Below are positions 8,330-17,748 of a DNA stretch of 64,000 nucleotides, piece by piece. The stretch is from Acanthopleuribacter pedis (GTDB lineage: Bacteria; Acidobacteriota; Holophagae; Acanthopleuribacterales; Acanthopleuribacteraceae): the NCBI RefSeq assembly GCF_017377855.1, contig NZ_JAFREP010000004.1, positions 124,001 to 188,000 of the forward strand, in the 5' to 3' direction. Numbering within the stretch: the stretch's first letter is position 1; each line of letters starts with the position of its first letter. Under the pieces are notes generated by a model. That model saw only the letters and a program-made list of their open reading frames with translations. It was not told where the DNA came from and ran no database searches. The position numbers and the translations under genes were made by a program.

Positions 8330-10393
8330 GTGAAACGTCTGTCGACGCTTGCCGTTCTTTTTTTCTTCTGTGTTGCCGCATTCGCCCAACACGAAACCGT
8401 CTGGTACGACATCCAGCATAAACAACTCGACGGGGACCGTGAAGTTTACGCCGTCATGCCCGACCGTTTTCGCACCGTCGGCTGGGACTTGGTCGAACTC
8501 AGCGACCGCCTGGCCGAAGCGCCGCTCGAATACAGCAACGAAACACCGCTTTCCCTGGTGTTGCCCTTGCCCAACGGGGAAGCCCACCGCTTCTTGATTG
8601 AAAACTCGCCCGTGATGGCGCCCGAATTGGCCATGCGTTATCCAGAAATTTCCAGTTACCGAGGTTACTCCGCCGACGACCCCGGCATCACCATGCGCTG
8701 CGACCTCAGTCCCAAGGGTTTTAGCGCCACCATCCTGTCGCCGGAAGGCGCTGTGTTCATTAAACCCATGCTGCGCTATGATGACCGCGTCAGCATGGTC
8801 TACGCCCGGCGCGATTTGTTTATCGACAAATCAGGTTTTCGTTGTGAGCAGCGCGGCATGGCGCGTTGGCGCGCCCAACGCGATATTTTCCGTGGTCGCA
8901 GCATGCCGATTCAAAATGAACTGCTGACCTACCGGCTGGCCATTGCCGCTACCGGCGAATACACCCAATTTCACGGTGGCACCGTGCAGGGGGCCTTGGC
9001 CGCACTCAACACCACGATTAACAACGTGAACGTCGTTTACGAACGGGATCTGGCGGTTCGCTTCACCATCATCGCCAACAACGACAGCATTATTTACACC
9101 AACGCCCAAACCGATCCCTACAGCGGCGATCCCATCGACGACAACATCGCCAACCTCGACAGCGTCATCGGCAGCGCCAACTACGACATTGGCCACGTGG
9201 TGCTTGACGGTGGCGGTGGTGCCGCCCTGTTGGGGGTCGTGTGTCAGGCAGGTCTCAAAGCCGGCGGCTTCACCGGCACCGACCCGCCCAGCGGTCCGGT
9301 GTTTGATATCGACTTTGTTGCCCACGAAATCGGCCACCAGTTCGGAGCCGAGCACACCTTTAACGCCGAAACCGGTGCCTGCGACGGCAACCGTTCCACG
9401 ACAACCGCCTATGAGCCAGGTAGCGCTACCACCATCATGGGTTACGCCGGGATCTGCGGCCAAAACGACATTCAGCCGAACAGCGATCCCTTTTTCCACA
9501 TTGGTTCCATCGAGCAAATGTTTAACTACACCCGCAATGCCGAAGGCGCGGGCTGTGCCGCGCTTTCGTCGCTCAGCAATGCCGCGCCCAGCGCCGACGC
9601 CGGTTCCGATTACACCATCCCGGCCAACACGCCCTTTACCCTGACCGGTAGCTCCCAGGGCGGCAACACCGCGAGCGGTCTGACCTATAGCTGGGAACAG
9701 TTTGATTCCGGCACGGCGAGTAACTTCAACGTGGACCGCGGCGACAACGCCATTTTCCGCAGCTATGCCGCCACGACCAGTCCCAGCCGTACCTTCCCGC
9801 GTCTGGACGCGGTGCTTGACCAATCCACCGTGGTCGGTGAGGTGTTGCCTTCTACCTCGCGAACCTTGACCTTCCGGTTCACCGTGCGCAACAACAACCA
9901 AGGCGGCGGCGCGGTGAGCACCGACCAAGCGGTTCTCACCGTGGCGGGCGGCGCGGGTCCCTTCGCCATGACGGCCCCGGCGGGCGGTGAAACCTGGCAG
10001 GGTAACAGCAGTCAAACGGTGACCTGGAATGTGGCCGGCACCGACCAAGCCCCGGTTAACTGTAGCCAAGTCACTATTTTGGTTTCCACCGACGGTGGGC
10101 AAACCTTTGCTCAGACCGTGGCGAGCCAAGAAGCCAACGACGGCAGTGCCACCATCACCGTGCCCAACACCGCCTCAACCACGGTACGCGTCAAGGTTGC
10201 TTGTGCCGACAACGTCTTTTTCGACATCAGCAACGCCAACCTGACCATTCAAGCCGTGACCCAGCAATGTCAGGTTGATTACAGCACGTGGGGCCAAACC
10301 GGTAACGGTGGTATTCCCGATGTCAACGGCAACAACAAGGTGGATGTCCTTGACTTCATCAGTTGTATGTTTTCGGGAATGCCGGTTAACTAA
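8330..10393 (+). CDS. Secreted reprolysin-like zinc metalloprotease with C-terminal dockerin-like tail
   Basis: 687 residues from a GTG at 8330, chosen because it begins a clean signal peptide (VKRLSTLAVLFFFCVAAFAQ) and has a GGGGG run upstream; an earlier ATG at 8282 would bury the signal. A pro-region (to ~190) is followed by a metzincin catalytic domain with HEIGHQFGAEH (zinc ligands H, H, H and catalytic E, about residue 342) and the Met-turn TIMGYAGIC. After it come an Ig/PKD-like segment (~430-540), a second beta domain (~545-650) and a final Ca-binding loop DVNGNNKVDVLDF of dockerin/EF-hand type. It likely degrades extracellular proteins. The terminal Cys-flanked motif recurs in the protein at 14810-16213, suggesting a shared sorting or Ca-binding tail. 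Confidence 0.92.
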   Translation: MKRLSTLAVLFFFCVAAFAQHETVWYDIQHKQLDGDREVYAVMPDRFRTVGWDLVELSDRLAEAPLEYSNETPLSLVLPLPNGEAHRFLIENSPVMAPELAMRYPEISSYRGYSADDPGITMRCDLSPKGFSATILSPEGAVFIKPMLRYDDRVSMVYARRDLFIDKSGFRCEQRGMARWRAQRDIFRGRSMPIQNELLTYRLAIAATGEYTQFHGGTVQGALAALNTTINNVNVVYERDLAVRFTIIANNDSIIYTNAQTDPYSGDPIDDNIANLDSVIGSANYDIGHVVLDGGGGAALLGVVCQAGLKAGGFTGTDPPSGPVFDIDFVAHEIGHQFGAEHTFNAETGACDGNRSTTTAYEPGSATTIMGYAGICGQNDIQPNSDPFFHIGSIEQMFNYTRNAEGAGCAALSSLSNAAPSADAGSDYTIPANTPFTLTGSSQGGNTASGLTYSWEQFDSGTASNFNVDRGDNAIFRSYAATTSPSRTFPRLDAVLDQSTVVGEVLPSTSRTLTFRFTVRNNNQGGGAVSTDQAVLTVAGGAGPFAMTAPAGGETWQGNSSQTVTWNVAGTDQAPVNCSQVTILVSTDGGQTFAQTVASQEANDGSATITVPNTASTTVRVKVACADNVFFDISNANLTIQAVTQQCQVDYSTWGQTGNGGIPDVNGNNKVDVLDFISCMFSGMPVN

Positions 10394-10425
10394 GCCGGCG
10401 GTTGTGTGGTTTATCGCAACGAATC

Positions 10426-10449
10426 GGGCGCCCTTGGGCGCCCTTTTTT
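10426..10449 (+). terminator. Rho-independent terminator after the metalloprotease gene
   Basis: Seven-bp stem GGGCGCC / GGCGCCC with a CTTG loop (10426-10443), followed by six T residues, 33 nt after the stop codon. Confidence 0.9.
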
Positions 10450-11000
10450 ATGCGCTTGCACCGGAACCTTCGTGTGCCAGGAGACGGTTCTCATCTTTGT
10501 GCCGGTGCCGCGTGGGAACAACCGCAAAAAGGGAACCGAGCAGAGGAATTCTTCGGCACGACCTCGCAACCGGCTTAAAGGAAGAAGCGATACTCTTTTG
10601 TCTGTTTATTTGCGCACAATGTTTAAAAGCAACTTAAGTATTCATGATCGGCTAGGAAGGCACACATTATCATCTGTTCCGTTCCGATAGCTTAAATACG
10701 CTAGAAACAAGTACTTAAGTGAAAGCATCTACCATTTCATGAGGATCGATGCGCCAAGAACGGGGGCGGGGATTGTGGAACCGAAGCGCTACACGGAAGG
10801 CCTTGTACGTTTTGTGACTTTTATTTGCGCGTACGCGTAAAAATGGTCAAGGCATCGAGCTTTTAGGCTCATGTTGATGACGGATATCAATTAGGTAAGC
10901 AGGGGCCTTGCCGTCGCGACAGCCTGTACGCGATACTTAAAGTGTTTGAAACGCACCCTTTTAGCAGAAATCGAAAACCATCGAAAAAAGGACTGACCGC
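10450..11000. other. Intergenic region, nothing assigned
   Basis: About 550 bp of lower-GC DNA without a credible reading frame. It presumably carries the promoter of the NHL-repeat operon; no confident promoter or RNA structure was found. Confidence 0.5.
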
Positions 11001-12935
11001 TTGAAGCACCCTTTATCGCGTTTGTTTCGTGGGTTACGCGCTGTTGCCCTCGGCGCCGTCTTGGCCGGGGGTTTCACGTGGAACCTGGCCGGCAACCCCG
11101 ACGATGCCACCCACTTACCGCAATCATGGCGCCTCGAGGTGCGCGATTTGCCCGAGGTTCAGGGGCTTATGCGCGGGAACACCAACGAGTGGATTGCGGT
11201 CGGGTTCCGGCGCGGTCGCGGCATTCTGTGGGTTGGCGACGACCAGGGCCGTCCTCAAAAAAATTGGCTGACGAAACAGGGTCGCAAGCTCGTTCGCCCC
11301 AGCGACCTAACCGGCACGGCCCGGCAGGTATGGATTAGCGACGCCGCCGACCACCGGATTTGGCGTTTCGATCGGACCAAAAAGTCCCACTTTTCCTTCG
11401 GCGGTTACGGCACGGCGCCCGGCTTGTTCAATCATCCCAACGGGCTGTGGTGGGACGGGGACAACCTTTGGGTCGCCGACCTCGGCAACCAACGGGTTCA
11501 GCGATTCGACCGCAACGGCCGCGTTACCGGGGTATTCAGCCAATTTTCAAGCGACCGTACCTTTATCGCCCCCACCGCGATCACCGGTGACGGGCAGGGG
11601 CGCTTTTACGTGGCCGACGCCGTTTTACAACAAATTACCGTCCTTGATGCAGCCGGCAAACCCCTAGCCACCCTTGCCGATTACGGCTTTTTTCCCGGCC
11701 TCATCGATCATCCCACCGATCTGCTCTGGGACCGCGGCCGCTTGCTTGTGCTGGAACATCGCAACCACCGCATTCAGGCGTTTACCCCCGAGGGGGGAAG
11801 TCTGTGGTTGTGGGGGGAACACGAGGTTTTGCCCCATGAAGGCCGCGGCCGGCTCCATTACCCCAACCATTTCGCGGTCGACAACCACGGCAACACCCTT
11901 GTCATCGCCGAATCCCTCGAAAACCGCCTGCAATTCTTTGATTGGCAAGCCAACGCCCAACCCATCCCCTACGACCCGCAATCGATTCAATCCGGCCGTT
12001 TCCATTTCGGCCCCTACCTCGACATCCAGGGAACCCTGTTGGTTACCGCGGACACCGAAACCCATCAGGTCATGGTTTACGACATGCGTGGGGAAACCCC
12101 GATTAACATCAACCAGTTTGGCGAACGCGGCAACAAATTCGGCCTCATGCGCGATACGCGAGGGTTGGTGATCGACGCGGCGGCCTCCCAAATCATCACC
12201 ACGGATAGCGCCAACCAACGGATTCAGGTGTTTCACTACGATCACGATCCGATGGATGAACTCAAGCAATTACCCGACATGACCCGCTTCAAACGGGCTT
12301 TTAGTTACGCGGCGCTCAACCGCCGTGCCGCCACGGAACGCGCCTGGTTCGACGCGCTTGCCGTGGACCCCGACGGTGCCTATCGCCTGATCGATCCACG
12401 CCACCATCGCGTTCTGGTTTTTGATCGAAATTGGAACCATCGGCAAACCATCGGTTCTTTCGGACACAAACGGCATCAGTTCAACCATCCCACCGACTTG
12501 GCGTTTACCCGCGACGGCGCCATGGTGGTCGTCGACCAGAACAACCGGCGTTTGGTAAAAATTGACAAGACCGGTCGGGTGATCGGCGTGTTCGGGCGTA
12601 AACAGTTACACCAGCCTTTCGGGATTGCCGTCCACGACGACGGGCGCATCTTTGTGAGCGATCAGGCCCGCTGTCAAATCCTGGTGTTCAGTTCGCGCGG
12701 CCGGTTTCTACACGCATTCGGTGGGCGCGGTAGCGACATGGGTCAACTCTGGCGGCCCGCCGACATCGATTTCACCGCGGACGGTCGCCTGTGTGTGGTT
12801 GATCAGGGCAATCACCGGCTACAAATCTTTGGTGAGGATGGATCCTGGTTGGTTACCATGGACATCGCGATGACCTGGACCCATCGCTTTCCACCACCCA
12901 ACCGCAAAACCACCACCGAGGAGAATCAACCATGA
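11001..12935 (+). CDS. Secreted NHL-repeat beta-propeller protein
   Basis: 644 residues from a TTG at 11001 (AAAAAAGGAC upstream). An N-terminal signal peptide (residues ~1-30) precedes two rows of NHL repeats of ~45-50 residues. Examples are LFNHPNGLWWDGDNLWVADLGNQRVQRF, LIDHPTDLLWDRGRLLVLEHRNHRIQAF and QLWRPADIDFTADGRLCVVDQGNHRLQIF. The fold is a six-bladed propeller type used for binding or scaffolding in the periplasm or outside the cell. The stop overlaps the next start (ATGA), so it forms an operon with the YtkA-like and peroxidase genes. The ligand is unknown. Confidence 0.88.
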   Translation: MKHPLSRLFRGLRAVALGAVLAGGFTWNLAGNPDDATHLPQSWRLEVRDLPEVQGLMRGNTNEWIAVGFRRGRGILWVGDDQGRPQKNWLTKQGRKLVRPSDLTGTARQVWISDAADHRIWRFDRTKKSHFSFGGYGTAPGLFNHPNGLWWDGDNLWVADLGNQRVQRFDRNGRVTGVFSQFSSDRTFIAPTAITGDGQGRFYVADAVLQQITVLDAAGKPLATLADYGFFPGLIDHPTDLLWDRGRLLVLEHRNHRIQAFTPEGGSLWLWGEHEVLPHEGRGRLHYPNHFAVDNHGNTLVIAESLENRLQFFDWQANAQPIPYDPQSIQSGRFHFGPYLDIQGTLLVTADTETHQVMVYDMRGETPININQFGERGNKFGLMRDTRGLVIDAAASQIITTDSANQRIQVFHYDHDPMDELKQLPDMTRFKRAFSYAALNRRAATERAWFDALAVDPDGAYRLIDPRHHRVLVFDRNWNHRQTIGSFGHKRHQFNHPTDLAFTRDGAMVVVDQNNRRLVKIDKTGRVIGVFGRKQLHQPFGIAVHDDGRIFVSDQARCQILVFSSRGRFLHAFGGRGSDMGQLWRPADIDFTADGRLCVVDQGNHRLQIFGEDGSWLVTMDIAMTWTHRFPPPNRKTTTEENQP

Positions 12936-13354
12936 GCGCTTTGTCCAAAACCTTTGTCCTGTTCCTGGCCGTGTTGTTCGTCCCACTGGTTTCAGCGGGC
13001 GACAAAAGTGCGGCAACCGATACCAAGGTGTTGTCCACGGGTGACGGCACCTATTGGGTGCGCTACCAAATCGAACCGGCGACCATTGTGCTGAACCAGA
13101 CCTTTTCCCTGCAGGTGGCGATTTTTCAGGACGAGGCTTTAACCAAACCCGCGCGGGACATTACCCTCGCGGTGGACGGCCGCATGCCGCAACACCGCCA
13201 CGGTATGAACACCGAACCGGTGGTCACCCAAAGCGAACCCGGCCGCTTTGAGGTGAAAGGGATGTTGTTTCACATGGTCGGCCGCTGGCAATTGATGTTT
13301 GACATCACCCGAGACGGGGAAACGGTGCGCGCCCAGACCGCGCTGGACCTTTAA
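12932..13354 (+). CDS. YtkA-like secreted domain protein
   Basis: 140 residues: signal peptide (residues 1-22, cleavage near VSAG) and a single beta-sandwich domain with LAVDGRMPQHRHGMNTEPVV and the later HMVGRWQLMFDI, which are characteristic of YtkA/FixH-like domains. The His/Met-rich MPQHRHGM segment resembles copper-binding sites of this superfamily. The 4-nt overlap with the NHL gene and close spacing to the di-heme peroxidase gene suggest a periplasmic redox or metal-handling unit; that role is inferred. Confidence 0.82.
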   Translation: MSALSKTFVLFLAVLFVPLVSAGDKSAATDTKVLSTGDGTYWVRYQIEPATIVLNQTFSLQVAIFQDEALTKPARDITLAVDGRMPQHRHGMNTEPVVTQSEPGRFEVKGMLFHMVGRWQLMFDITRDGETVRAQTALDL

Positions 13355-13364
13355 CCGAAACGCC

Positions 13365-14690
13365 ATGGGAATGCCGCGATGGTGTCGAGGTTGGCGGCGA
13401 GTGATGTGCTGCCTGGTTTTGATGGGCAACGTGTTGGTTGCACAAGAACCCGTACTTGACCTGAGTGCGGCCGAAATCAGGCAGTTGATGCAATTTAAGC
13501 GCGTCCCGTTGCCCGCGGATCCAGGAAACCGTTGGGCAGATAACGCGGCGGCGGCTGCTTTGGGACAAAAGCTATTTTTCAGCACCCGTTTCTCCGCCAA
13601 CGGCGAAATCGGCTGTGTCACCTGCCACCAGCCGGCATTGGGTTTTGCCGACGGACGGGAACGGGCGGTCGGCTTGGCGGAAGGCGAACGCCATACCCCC
13701 AGCCTATGGGACACGGCGTTTAACCGCTGGTTCTTTTGGGACGGTCGCGCCGACAGTCTCTGGTCCCAGGCGCTGCAGCCCTTTGAAAATCCGCGCGAAA
13801 TGGGCCTCAACCGCAACCGCGTGGTTCTGCTTCTGCACCAAAGCGACCCTCTTCGCCATGCCTACGAGGCGATCTTCGGCGCCCTCCCCGATTTAAGCGA
13901 TGTACGCCGTTTTCCTCGCGACGCCATGCCGATGCCAAACCAAGCGGGGCACCCCTGGGCCGCGGCCTGGGGAGGGATGAGCGAAAGCGACCGCGACCTG
14001 ATCAACGGAATTTTTGCCAATATCGGCAAAGCCATTGCGGCCTATGAACGAACCTTAATCGCGCCGACCAATGGGTTTGATCGCTTCTTAACCGCATTGG
14101 CGACCGATCCCGCCCATGCAACGACCCAGATGCCGCCCGCCGCCGTTCGCGGCGCCCGTCTGTTCGTGGGCAAAGGGCGTTGCAACCTGTGCCATGTGGG
14201 TTCGCAATTCAGTGACGGCACCTTCCACCAAACCGGGGTACCGGCGCGGGACGGTTCTTTTCCCCGTGATGCGGGCCGCTACGCGGGTGTGTCCTTGTTG
14301 CTCGCCGATCCCTTTAATTCAGCCGGCCGCTACAGTGACGACCGGCAGGGAGAACGTGCCCAAAGCTTGGCGTTCCTGCAACGGCGGGCCGATAGCTGGG
14401 GTCAATTTAAAACCCCAAACCTGCGTCAAAGCGCCCAGCATCCGCCCTACATGCACGGTGGACAACTGCCCGATTTGGCGGCGGTGGTGCGTTTCTACAA
14501 CACCCTGGAAGGGCGCGTCAACAATGGACACCATGTGGATCCATTGCTGGTTCCCTTGGGCTTAACCCCGGCGGAAGAAGCCGATTTGGTGGCTTTTTTG
14601 GCGAGCTTAAGTGTGCCGCCACCACGGGACAATCCCTGGTTTCGGCCACCCTCGCCCGAACCCTCGCGGAAGGAGACGCGCGAAAAATAA
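13365..14690 (+). CDS. Di-haem cytochrome c peroxidase / MauG family protein
   Basis: 442 residues from ATG 13365 (ATG 13371 is an alternative; no strong ribosome site for either). The N-terminus holds a hydrophobic export signal (VMCCLVLMGNVLVAQ). Two haem c sites are present: CVTCHQPALGFADG (about residue 85) and CNLCHVGSQFSDGTFHQTG (about residue 275). The YMHGGQLPDLAAVVRFYN stretch near the C-terminus is typical of the family. Such periplasmic enzymes reduce hydrogen peroxide or carry out MauG-type oxidations. It is the last gene of the NHL-YtkA-peroxidase operon. Confidence 0.93.
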   Translation: MGMPRWCRGWRRVMCCLVLMGNVLVAQEPVLDLSAAEIRQLMQFKRVPLPADPGNRWADNAAAAALGQKLFFSTRFSANGEIGCVTCHQPALGFADGRERAVGLAEGERHTPSLWDTAFNRWFFWDGRADSLWSQALQPFENPREMGLNRNRVVLLLHQSDPLRHAYEAIFGALPDLSDVRRFPRDAMPMPNQAGHPWAAAWGGMSESDRDLINGIFANIGKAIAAYERTLIAPTNGFDRFLTALATDPAHATTQMPPAAVRGARLFVGKGRCNLCHVGSQFSDGTFHQTGVPARDGSFPRDAGRYAGVSLLLADPFNSAGRYSDDRQGERAQSLAFLQRRADSWGQFKTPNLRQSAQHPPYMHGGQLPDLAAVVRFYNTLEGRVNNGHHVDPLLVPLGLTPAEEADLVAFLASLSVPPPRDNPWFRPPSPEPSRKETREK

Positions 14691-14809
14691 ACCCGAGGTA
14701 AGGGGTTTGGGTCACTTTGTGCGTATTTACCCTTGCATAGGAAAGCATTCAAAATCTAAGTTAATGTCAGCATCTTATACCCATAGCCAACCGAAGCAAG
14801 GGAGCCGCC

Positions 14810-16213
14810 ATGCACCGTTTTCGTATCTCGAACCCTTTTGTTAAAACGCTGACCATCCTGCTATGCAGCGGCTTTTTAGTTTTGGCCCACCAAGGCGACC
14901 CGAAGGTTCGCGACGAACAACCCCGTTATGAAGGACCCGGTTACCAACAAGGTGCGTTTCTCGGCAAAAACGGTCCCGAATTCCAATCATCCGGCCTGGT
15001 GATGCACAGTTGGATGACCCTCGCCGAGTTGGGCAACCAAACCCGCGGCAACGATTGTTGGGGTTATACCGCGCCCTCCGGCCGTGAATACGCCATTATG
15101 GGTTTGCGCGGTGGAACGGCGTTTGTTGAGATCACCAACCCGGCCCAGCCGGCCCTCATCGAATTTATCGAGGGCCCGTCTTCTTCTTGGCGCGACGTCA
15201 AAACCTACAGCCATTACGCCTACATTGTCACGGAGGGCGGCGAAGGCATCCAGGTGGTAAACCTGGCCAACGTCGACCAAGGCGAGGCGCTTTTGGTCAA
15301 TACGGTCACCACCGGCGGTGCGACGGCTACCCACAACGTGGCGATTAATGAGGAGAGCGGCTATTTGTACCGTACCGGCGGTAGCAGCAACGGCCTGCGC
15401 ATTTACGATTTAGCCAACCCGGCCGCCCCGGAGTACGTGGGCGCCTGGTCCGACCGCTACGTGCACGACGCCCAAATCGTTACCTACACCGAGGGCCCCT
15501 ATGCCGGTCGCGAGATCGCCTTTGCCTGCGCGGGTTTCAACGGTGGGAGCACCCAAACCGGCCTGAGCATCGTCGATGTGACCGACAAGCAAAACATCCA
15601 AGTCATCACCCATTACCAGTTCAGCAATCCCAACTATTCACACCAAGGTTGGTTGTCGGAAGACCGTCGCTACTTTTACCTGAATGACGAACTGGACGAA
15701 TCACGCACCGGCTCCACCACCACCACCCGCGTCATTGACGTGTCCGACCTGGAGAACCCCTTCGAGGCGAGTACCTTTACCACCGGCCTGCGCGCGATTG
15801 ACCACAACCTCTACACCCACCAGGGCATGATCTTCCAAGCCAATTACCGCAGTGGTCTGCGGGTCTTCGAAACCAGTGATCCCCTGGCGCCCACCGAAAT
15901 CGCTTATTTCGATACGTACCCCGATAACAACAACCCGAACTTTAACGGCTTGTGGAGCGTTTACCCCTACTTCCCCAGCGGTACCATTATCGGCAGTGAT
16001 TTGGAAAAGGGCCTTTTTGTTTGGCGCCTGACCACCAACGGTTGCAATTTGAAATACGACCAAAACGGGGATTGCCTGATCACCCTTACCGATGTGCGTT
16101 TGCTCCACGAGGCGTGGCTCACCTATTGTGACGAATGCACCACCGATGTGGACGGCAGCGGCCGTGTCAACGTCCGCGATATGGTGATGCTGGTAAATAA
16201 CATCGCACAATAA
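14810..16213 (+). CDS. Choice-of-anchor B family secreted protein with dockerin-like C-terminus
   Basis: 467 residues, ATG 14810 with AAGGGAG upstream. A signal peptide (residues ~1-27) is followed by a beta-propeller of LVIVD-like repeats with the family's typical opening GNDCWGYTAPSGREYAIMGLRGGTAFVEITNP and the later HDAQIVTY and DHNLYTHQGMIFQANYRSGLRVF. The last ~55 residues carry two Ca-binding loops of dockerin type (DQNGDCLITLTDV and DVDGSGRVNVRDM). It is extracellular or surface-attached; its function is unknown. The double dockerin-like tail parallels the shorter one on the metalloprotease. Confidence 0.9.
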   Translation: MHRFRISNPFVKTLTILLCSGFLVLAHQGDPKVRDEQPRYEGPGYQQGAFLGKNGPEFQSSGLVMHSWMTLAELGNQTRGNDCWGYTAPSGREYAIMGLRGGTAFVEITNPAQPALIEFIEGPSSSWRDVKTYSHYAYIVTEGGEGIQVVNLANVDQGEALLVNTVTTGGATATHNVAINEESGYLYRTGGSSNGLRIYDLANPAAPEYVGAWSDRYVHDAQIVTYTEGPYAGREIAFACAGFNGGSTQTGLSIVDVTDKQNIQVITHYQFSNPNYSHQGWLSEDRRYFYLNDELDESRTGSTTTTRVIDVSDLENPFEASTFTTGLRAIDHNLYTHQGMIFQANYRSGLRVFETSDPLAPTEIAYFDTYPDNNNPNFNGLWSVYPYFPSGTIIGSDLEKGLFVWRLTTNGCNLKYDQNGDCLITLTDVRLLHEAWLTYCDECTTDVDGSGRVNVRDMVMLVNNIAQ

Positions 16214-16598
16214 TTATCTTTAATAAAATTCAATATGATCAATTTTTTTGGTCTTCTGTTGCTTTTCATCGAGCTCAAGGTGCGTGAGTCTTTCTCGAGA
16301 ATGCTACTTTCCGAGATGTAACAAACTTATTTTCAACAATTTGAGGATTCTATGATAAAAAGAAGACTCATTACCCCTTGGCCGCGAAGCGGATTTAGCA
16401 GATTAGCCCCCTGTCTAATTCCGCTTTCGCGGACTTCCTCATTTTTGGTATCGCTGCCACGGGTCAGCCCAACGCGACCCTTACGGTTCCGGCAAGAAAA
16501 GCGTCACAGGCAAGCGATGCGGTAGTAGGGTTCAGCTTTATCGATACAGGGCGACAGAAGAAACGGGTCATCTCGTTTAAGGTCATGCATTTGTTTTG
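16214..16598. other. Intergenic region, nothing assigned
   Basis: About 385 bp without a credible gene. Short AT-rich stretches follow the stop codon at 16213, but no clean terminator is visible. Confidence 0.5.
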
Positions 16599-16666
16599 AA
16601 GTTGGTGTCATACCTACAATAAGCTTGCTGTGCCCTTGATGCTTATTGTATACTCGACACCAACTT
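16599..16666. repeat. Long imperfect hairpin
   Basis: Outer arms AAGTTGGTGTC (16599-16609) and GACACCAACTT (16656-16666) are perfect complements. Inner arms ACAATAAGC (16616-16624) and GCTTATTGT (16641-16649) also pair, with a 16-nt loop. There is no T-run after it, so it is not a standard terminator. Its function is unknown. Confidence 0.75.
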
Positions 16667-16695
16667 TGTGCGGCCATGTATCAGGTGGTCGTCGT

Positions 16696-16737
16696 TAGCC
16701 CGCATTTCCCACAAGGATTCGTCGCTCCCCCGCGAGA
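16696..16737. repeat. Dispersed element family 1, partial copy C
   Basis: TAGCCCGCATTTCCCACAAGGATTCGTCGC closely matches the left arm of the compact copy D, followed by CGCGAGAAAG, the start of its right arm. The closing TGCGGG end is missing, so this is a truncated copy. It lies about 80 bp before the sirtuin start codon. Confidence 0.75.
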
Positions 16738-16818
16738 AAGACCAAAATGCCGGCCGCGCTTGCATAAGGCGCGATGATGCCGAACACCTCGTGGGCATTG
16801 CGGATTAGGAGGTCCCCT

Positions 16819-17583
16819 ATGAAATCCCAAACCGCCATCGACCAAGCCACCGCCCTATTTGAGCAGGCAAACCGGGTTTTATTTATCACCGGTGCCGGGA
16901 TCAGTGCCGACTCCGATCTACCCGTGTACCGCGGCATCGGCGGCCTGTACAACGTCAACATGACGGAGGAAGGTTTAACCATTGAGGAAGCCCTCAGTGG
17001 CGAAATGCTCAACAGCAAACCGGAAGTCACCTGGGGCCACATCGCGCGTATTGAAGCCGCGTGTCGCGGTGCTTCTTACAACCGAGGTCACGAGGTGATC
17101 GCCTTGCTGGAGGCGCATTTGGACCACGTCTGTGTGTTCACCCAAAATGTCGACGGTTTCCACCGCGGTGCCGGCTCCAGCCAAGTCATCGACATCCACG
17201 GCGATGTGTACCAACTGCTGTGTACCCAATGCAACTTTCGCGAGACCGTGGCCGATTACAGCCATCTCGAAATCCCACCCAAATGCACTTCCTGTAACGG
17301 CTTAATTCGACCCGACGTGGTGTTGTTCGGGGAGCTGTTGGACCTCGGAAAACTGGAACTGCTACAGGCCGAGGCCAACCGCGGCTTCGACTTGGTGGTA
17401 TCCATCGGAACCTCCAGCCTGTTTCCCTACATCATGCAGCCGGTCATCATCGCCAACCAATTGGGCGTGCCCACCCTTGAAATCAATCCAGGTGAAACCG
17501 AGTTAAGCGACATGGTCGACGTGAAGGTTTCGGAACGCGCGGCGGTCGCCTTGGAGGCGATTTACCAAAAACTCGTTTCCTAG
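16819..17583 (+). CDS. Sir2-family NAD-dependent protein deacylase
   Basis: 254 residues from ATG 16819, preceded by AGGAGG; the upstream ATG at 16774 lacks such a site. Sirtuin motifs: FITGAGISADSDLPVYRG (NAD binding, residues ~17-35), FTQNVDGFHRGAG with catalytic HG in DIHGDVY (about residue 134), a zinc site CTQC...CTSC, and VSIGTSSLFPYI / LEINPGET. It removes acyl groups from protein lysines using NAD. It stands alone on the + strand with no operon partner. Confidence 0.93.
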   Translation: MKSQTAIDQATALFEQANRVLFITGAGISADSDLPVYRGIGGLYNVNMTEEGLTIEEALSGEMLNSKPEVTWGHIARIEAACRGASYNRGHEVIALLEAHLDHVCVFTQNVDGFHRGAGSSQVIDIHGDVYQLLCTQCNFRETVADYSHLEIPPKCTSCNGLIRPDVVLFGELLDLGKLELLQAEANRGFDLVVSIGTSSLFPYIMQPVIIANQLGVPTLEINPGETELSDMVDVKVSERAAVALEAIYQKLVS

Positions 17584-17677
17584 CCCGCTGAAGCCTCACC
17601 CGGCTAAACGCATCCTCTAGCTGAAAACATTCAGGTTTTCTTGCCGGCGTGCCGACCAACCTAGGAGCGAAAGGTCG

Positions 17678-17712
17678 TCCGGGTTCTCCACTAAAACCCA
17701 GGAGAACCCGGA
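17678..17712. repeat. Perfect 12-bp inverted repeat, GGAGAACCCGG family
   Basis: TCCGGGTTCTCC (17678-17689) and GGAGAACCCGGA (17701-17712) with an 11-nt loop. It lies directly before the pilB-like gene. The same arm core (GGAGAACCC/GGGTTCTCC) forms the hairpin at 47601-47634. Confidence 0.85.
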
Positions 17713-17748
17713 TCCCACCCTTCGATTATGGAAGCGCGGGTGTGGACC

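Noticed and set aside
8831..10129. 432-codon minus-strand frame opposite the metalloprotease
   Set aside because: Low-complexity Gly/Val/His-rich translation with no family features, lying wholly inside a real gene.
16599..16666. Integron attC site
   Set aside because: The arms start with GTTGGTG-like and end with CACCAAC, but the order and spacing of attC core sites are absent and there is no integrase.
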